The notes below the pieces were generated by a model that was not told where the DNA came from, made no database searches, and saw nothing but the letters and a program-made list of their open reading frames with translations. A stretch of 64,000 nucleotides of DNA from contig NZ_ASGZ01000008.1 in NCBI RefSeq assembly GCF_000495475.1, forward strand, positions 1 through 64,000, written 5' to 3'. Source of the stretch: Candidatus Halobonum tyrrellensis G22 (GTDB lineage Archaea; Halobacteriota; Halobacteria; Halobacteriales; Haloferacaceae). The translations under genes were made by a program, and so were the position numbers. The first letter of the stretch is position 1. Every line of letters begins with the position of its first letter. Shown one piece after another: positions 63,466-64,000 of the stretch.

Positions 63466-64000
63466 ATGAGCGTACCGAGCGGCGTGGAGGGGTTCGACCG
63501 GGTGGTCGACGGGGGGCTCCCCGAGGGACGGCTGTACGTCGTCTGTGGCCCGCCGGGCAGCGGGAAGACGACGTTCTCCGCGCAGTTCATCGCCGCCGGT
63601 GCGACCGCCGACGAGCGGTGTCTGTTCATCAGCATGCACGAGAGCCGCGACGACATCGCTCGCGACATGGCGGGCTACGAGTTCGGGTTCGACGACGCGC
63701 TCGACTCCGGGCGGGTGACGTTCCTCGACGCGTTCTCGTCGGACGGCCAGCGCTTCTTCGGCATGCCCGGCGACCGCCGCGACACGGGCAGCATCACCAA
63801 CCGCATCACCTCGTTCGTCGACTCACGGGACGTCGACCGGGTGGTCATCGACTCCACGATGCTGTTGCGCTACTTCACCGACGACGACGACGGCACGATG
63901 ATCCGGTTTCTCTCGGCGCTCAAGCGGACGGACGCGACCACGTTCCTCATCTCCGAGATGACCGACCCCAGGGCGTACGCCGACGAACACTACCTCGCAC
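63466..64000 (+). CDS. KaiC/Rad55-like ATPase after cheW (partial, runs off the window)
   Basis: The first 178 codons of a RecA-fold ATPase. P-loop GPPGSGKTT is at residues 28-36, a conserved Glu in SMHESRDD near 68, and a Walker B-like RVVIDSTMLL near 128. Its partner gene KaiC-like at 9532 differs in sequence. A position next to cheW and a motility-type promoter suggest a signalling role similar to ArlH or other KaiC-type regulators. The C-terminus is not visible. Confidence 0.85.
   Translation, partial: MSVPSGVEGFDRVVDGGLPEGRLYVVCGPPGSGKTTFSAQFIAAGATADERCLFISMHESRDDIARDMAGYEFGFDDALDSGRVTFLDAFSSDGQRFFGMPGDRRDTGSITNRITSFVDSRDVDRVVIDSTMLLRYFTDDDDGTMIRFLSALKRTDATTFLISEMTDPRAYADEHYLA

Overview
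The window is chromosomal DNA of an extreme halophile of the class Halobacteria. The signs are high GC with strong GC3 bias, acidic proteins, TATA-box promoters set so that many transcripts start at or next to the start codon (leaderless), and many families known only from haloarchaea (HalX, CheF/DUF439, DUF5786, DUF5789, DUF5305 and others). The Haloferacales/Halorubraceae side is plausible, but the genus cannot be fixed from sequence alone. I saw no tRNA, rRNA, CRISPR array, transposase or integrase.

Layout. (1) 0.2-8.7 kb, general metabolism: a sugar-epimerase-like protein, a PHP phosphoesterase, a DedA protein, HemB, a DHH/RecJ-like nuclease and small haloarchaeal proteins. (2) 8.8-21.2 kb, motility island A: a HalX response regulator, a KaiC-like ATPase, a small winged-helix regulator, one archaellin gene, cheY, a double-domain cheC, cheD, and the overlapping archaellum assembly operon arlCE-F-G-H-I-J. 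(3) 21.3-54.7 kb, mostly housekeeping: CstA, an ArsA/Get3-like ATPase, a CobW GTPase, GlyS, a glycosyltransferase, a CBS protein, UvrC, malate dehydrogenase, Upp, an S9 peptidase, hisB, hisA and an antiporter pair. Within it lie a soluble chemotaxis transducer (32.5-34.2 kb) and, at 47.0-52.0 kb, a surface-protein module: a DUF7344-type regulator, two SipW-type exported proteins, a SipW/Sec11-type signal peptidase with an extra outer domain, and DUF5305. (4) 54.8-64.0 kb, motility island B: cheF1, a GNAT gene, the operon cheB-cheA-cheR-HEAT-cheF2, cheW, and the start of a second KaiC-like ATPase that runs off the window.

How the parts work together. The transducer signals through CheW to CheA. 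CheA phosphorylates CheY and CheB. CheC dephosphorylates CheY, while CheR, CheB and CheD adapt the transducers. CheF and the HEAT protein couple CheY to the archaellum switch (ArlCE), and ArlH/ArlI/ArlJ drive assembly and rotation of the archaellin filament.

The most interesting signal is a dyad, TATC-N6-GATA, 13-15 bp upstream of the TATA-like box of five motility/chemotaxis promoters spread over 53 kb (archaellin, arlCE, cheW/cheB, the second KaiC gene, the transducer). A sixth copy lies between the TATA-like box and the start codon of the small winged-helix gene in the archaellin cluster. This looks like an undescribed archaellum-chemotaxis regulon with an autoregulated local regulator. 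The second candidate system is the SipW-type surface module at 47-52 kb.
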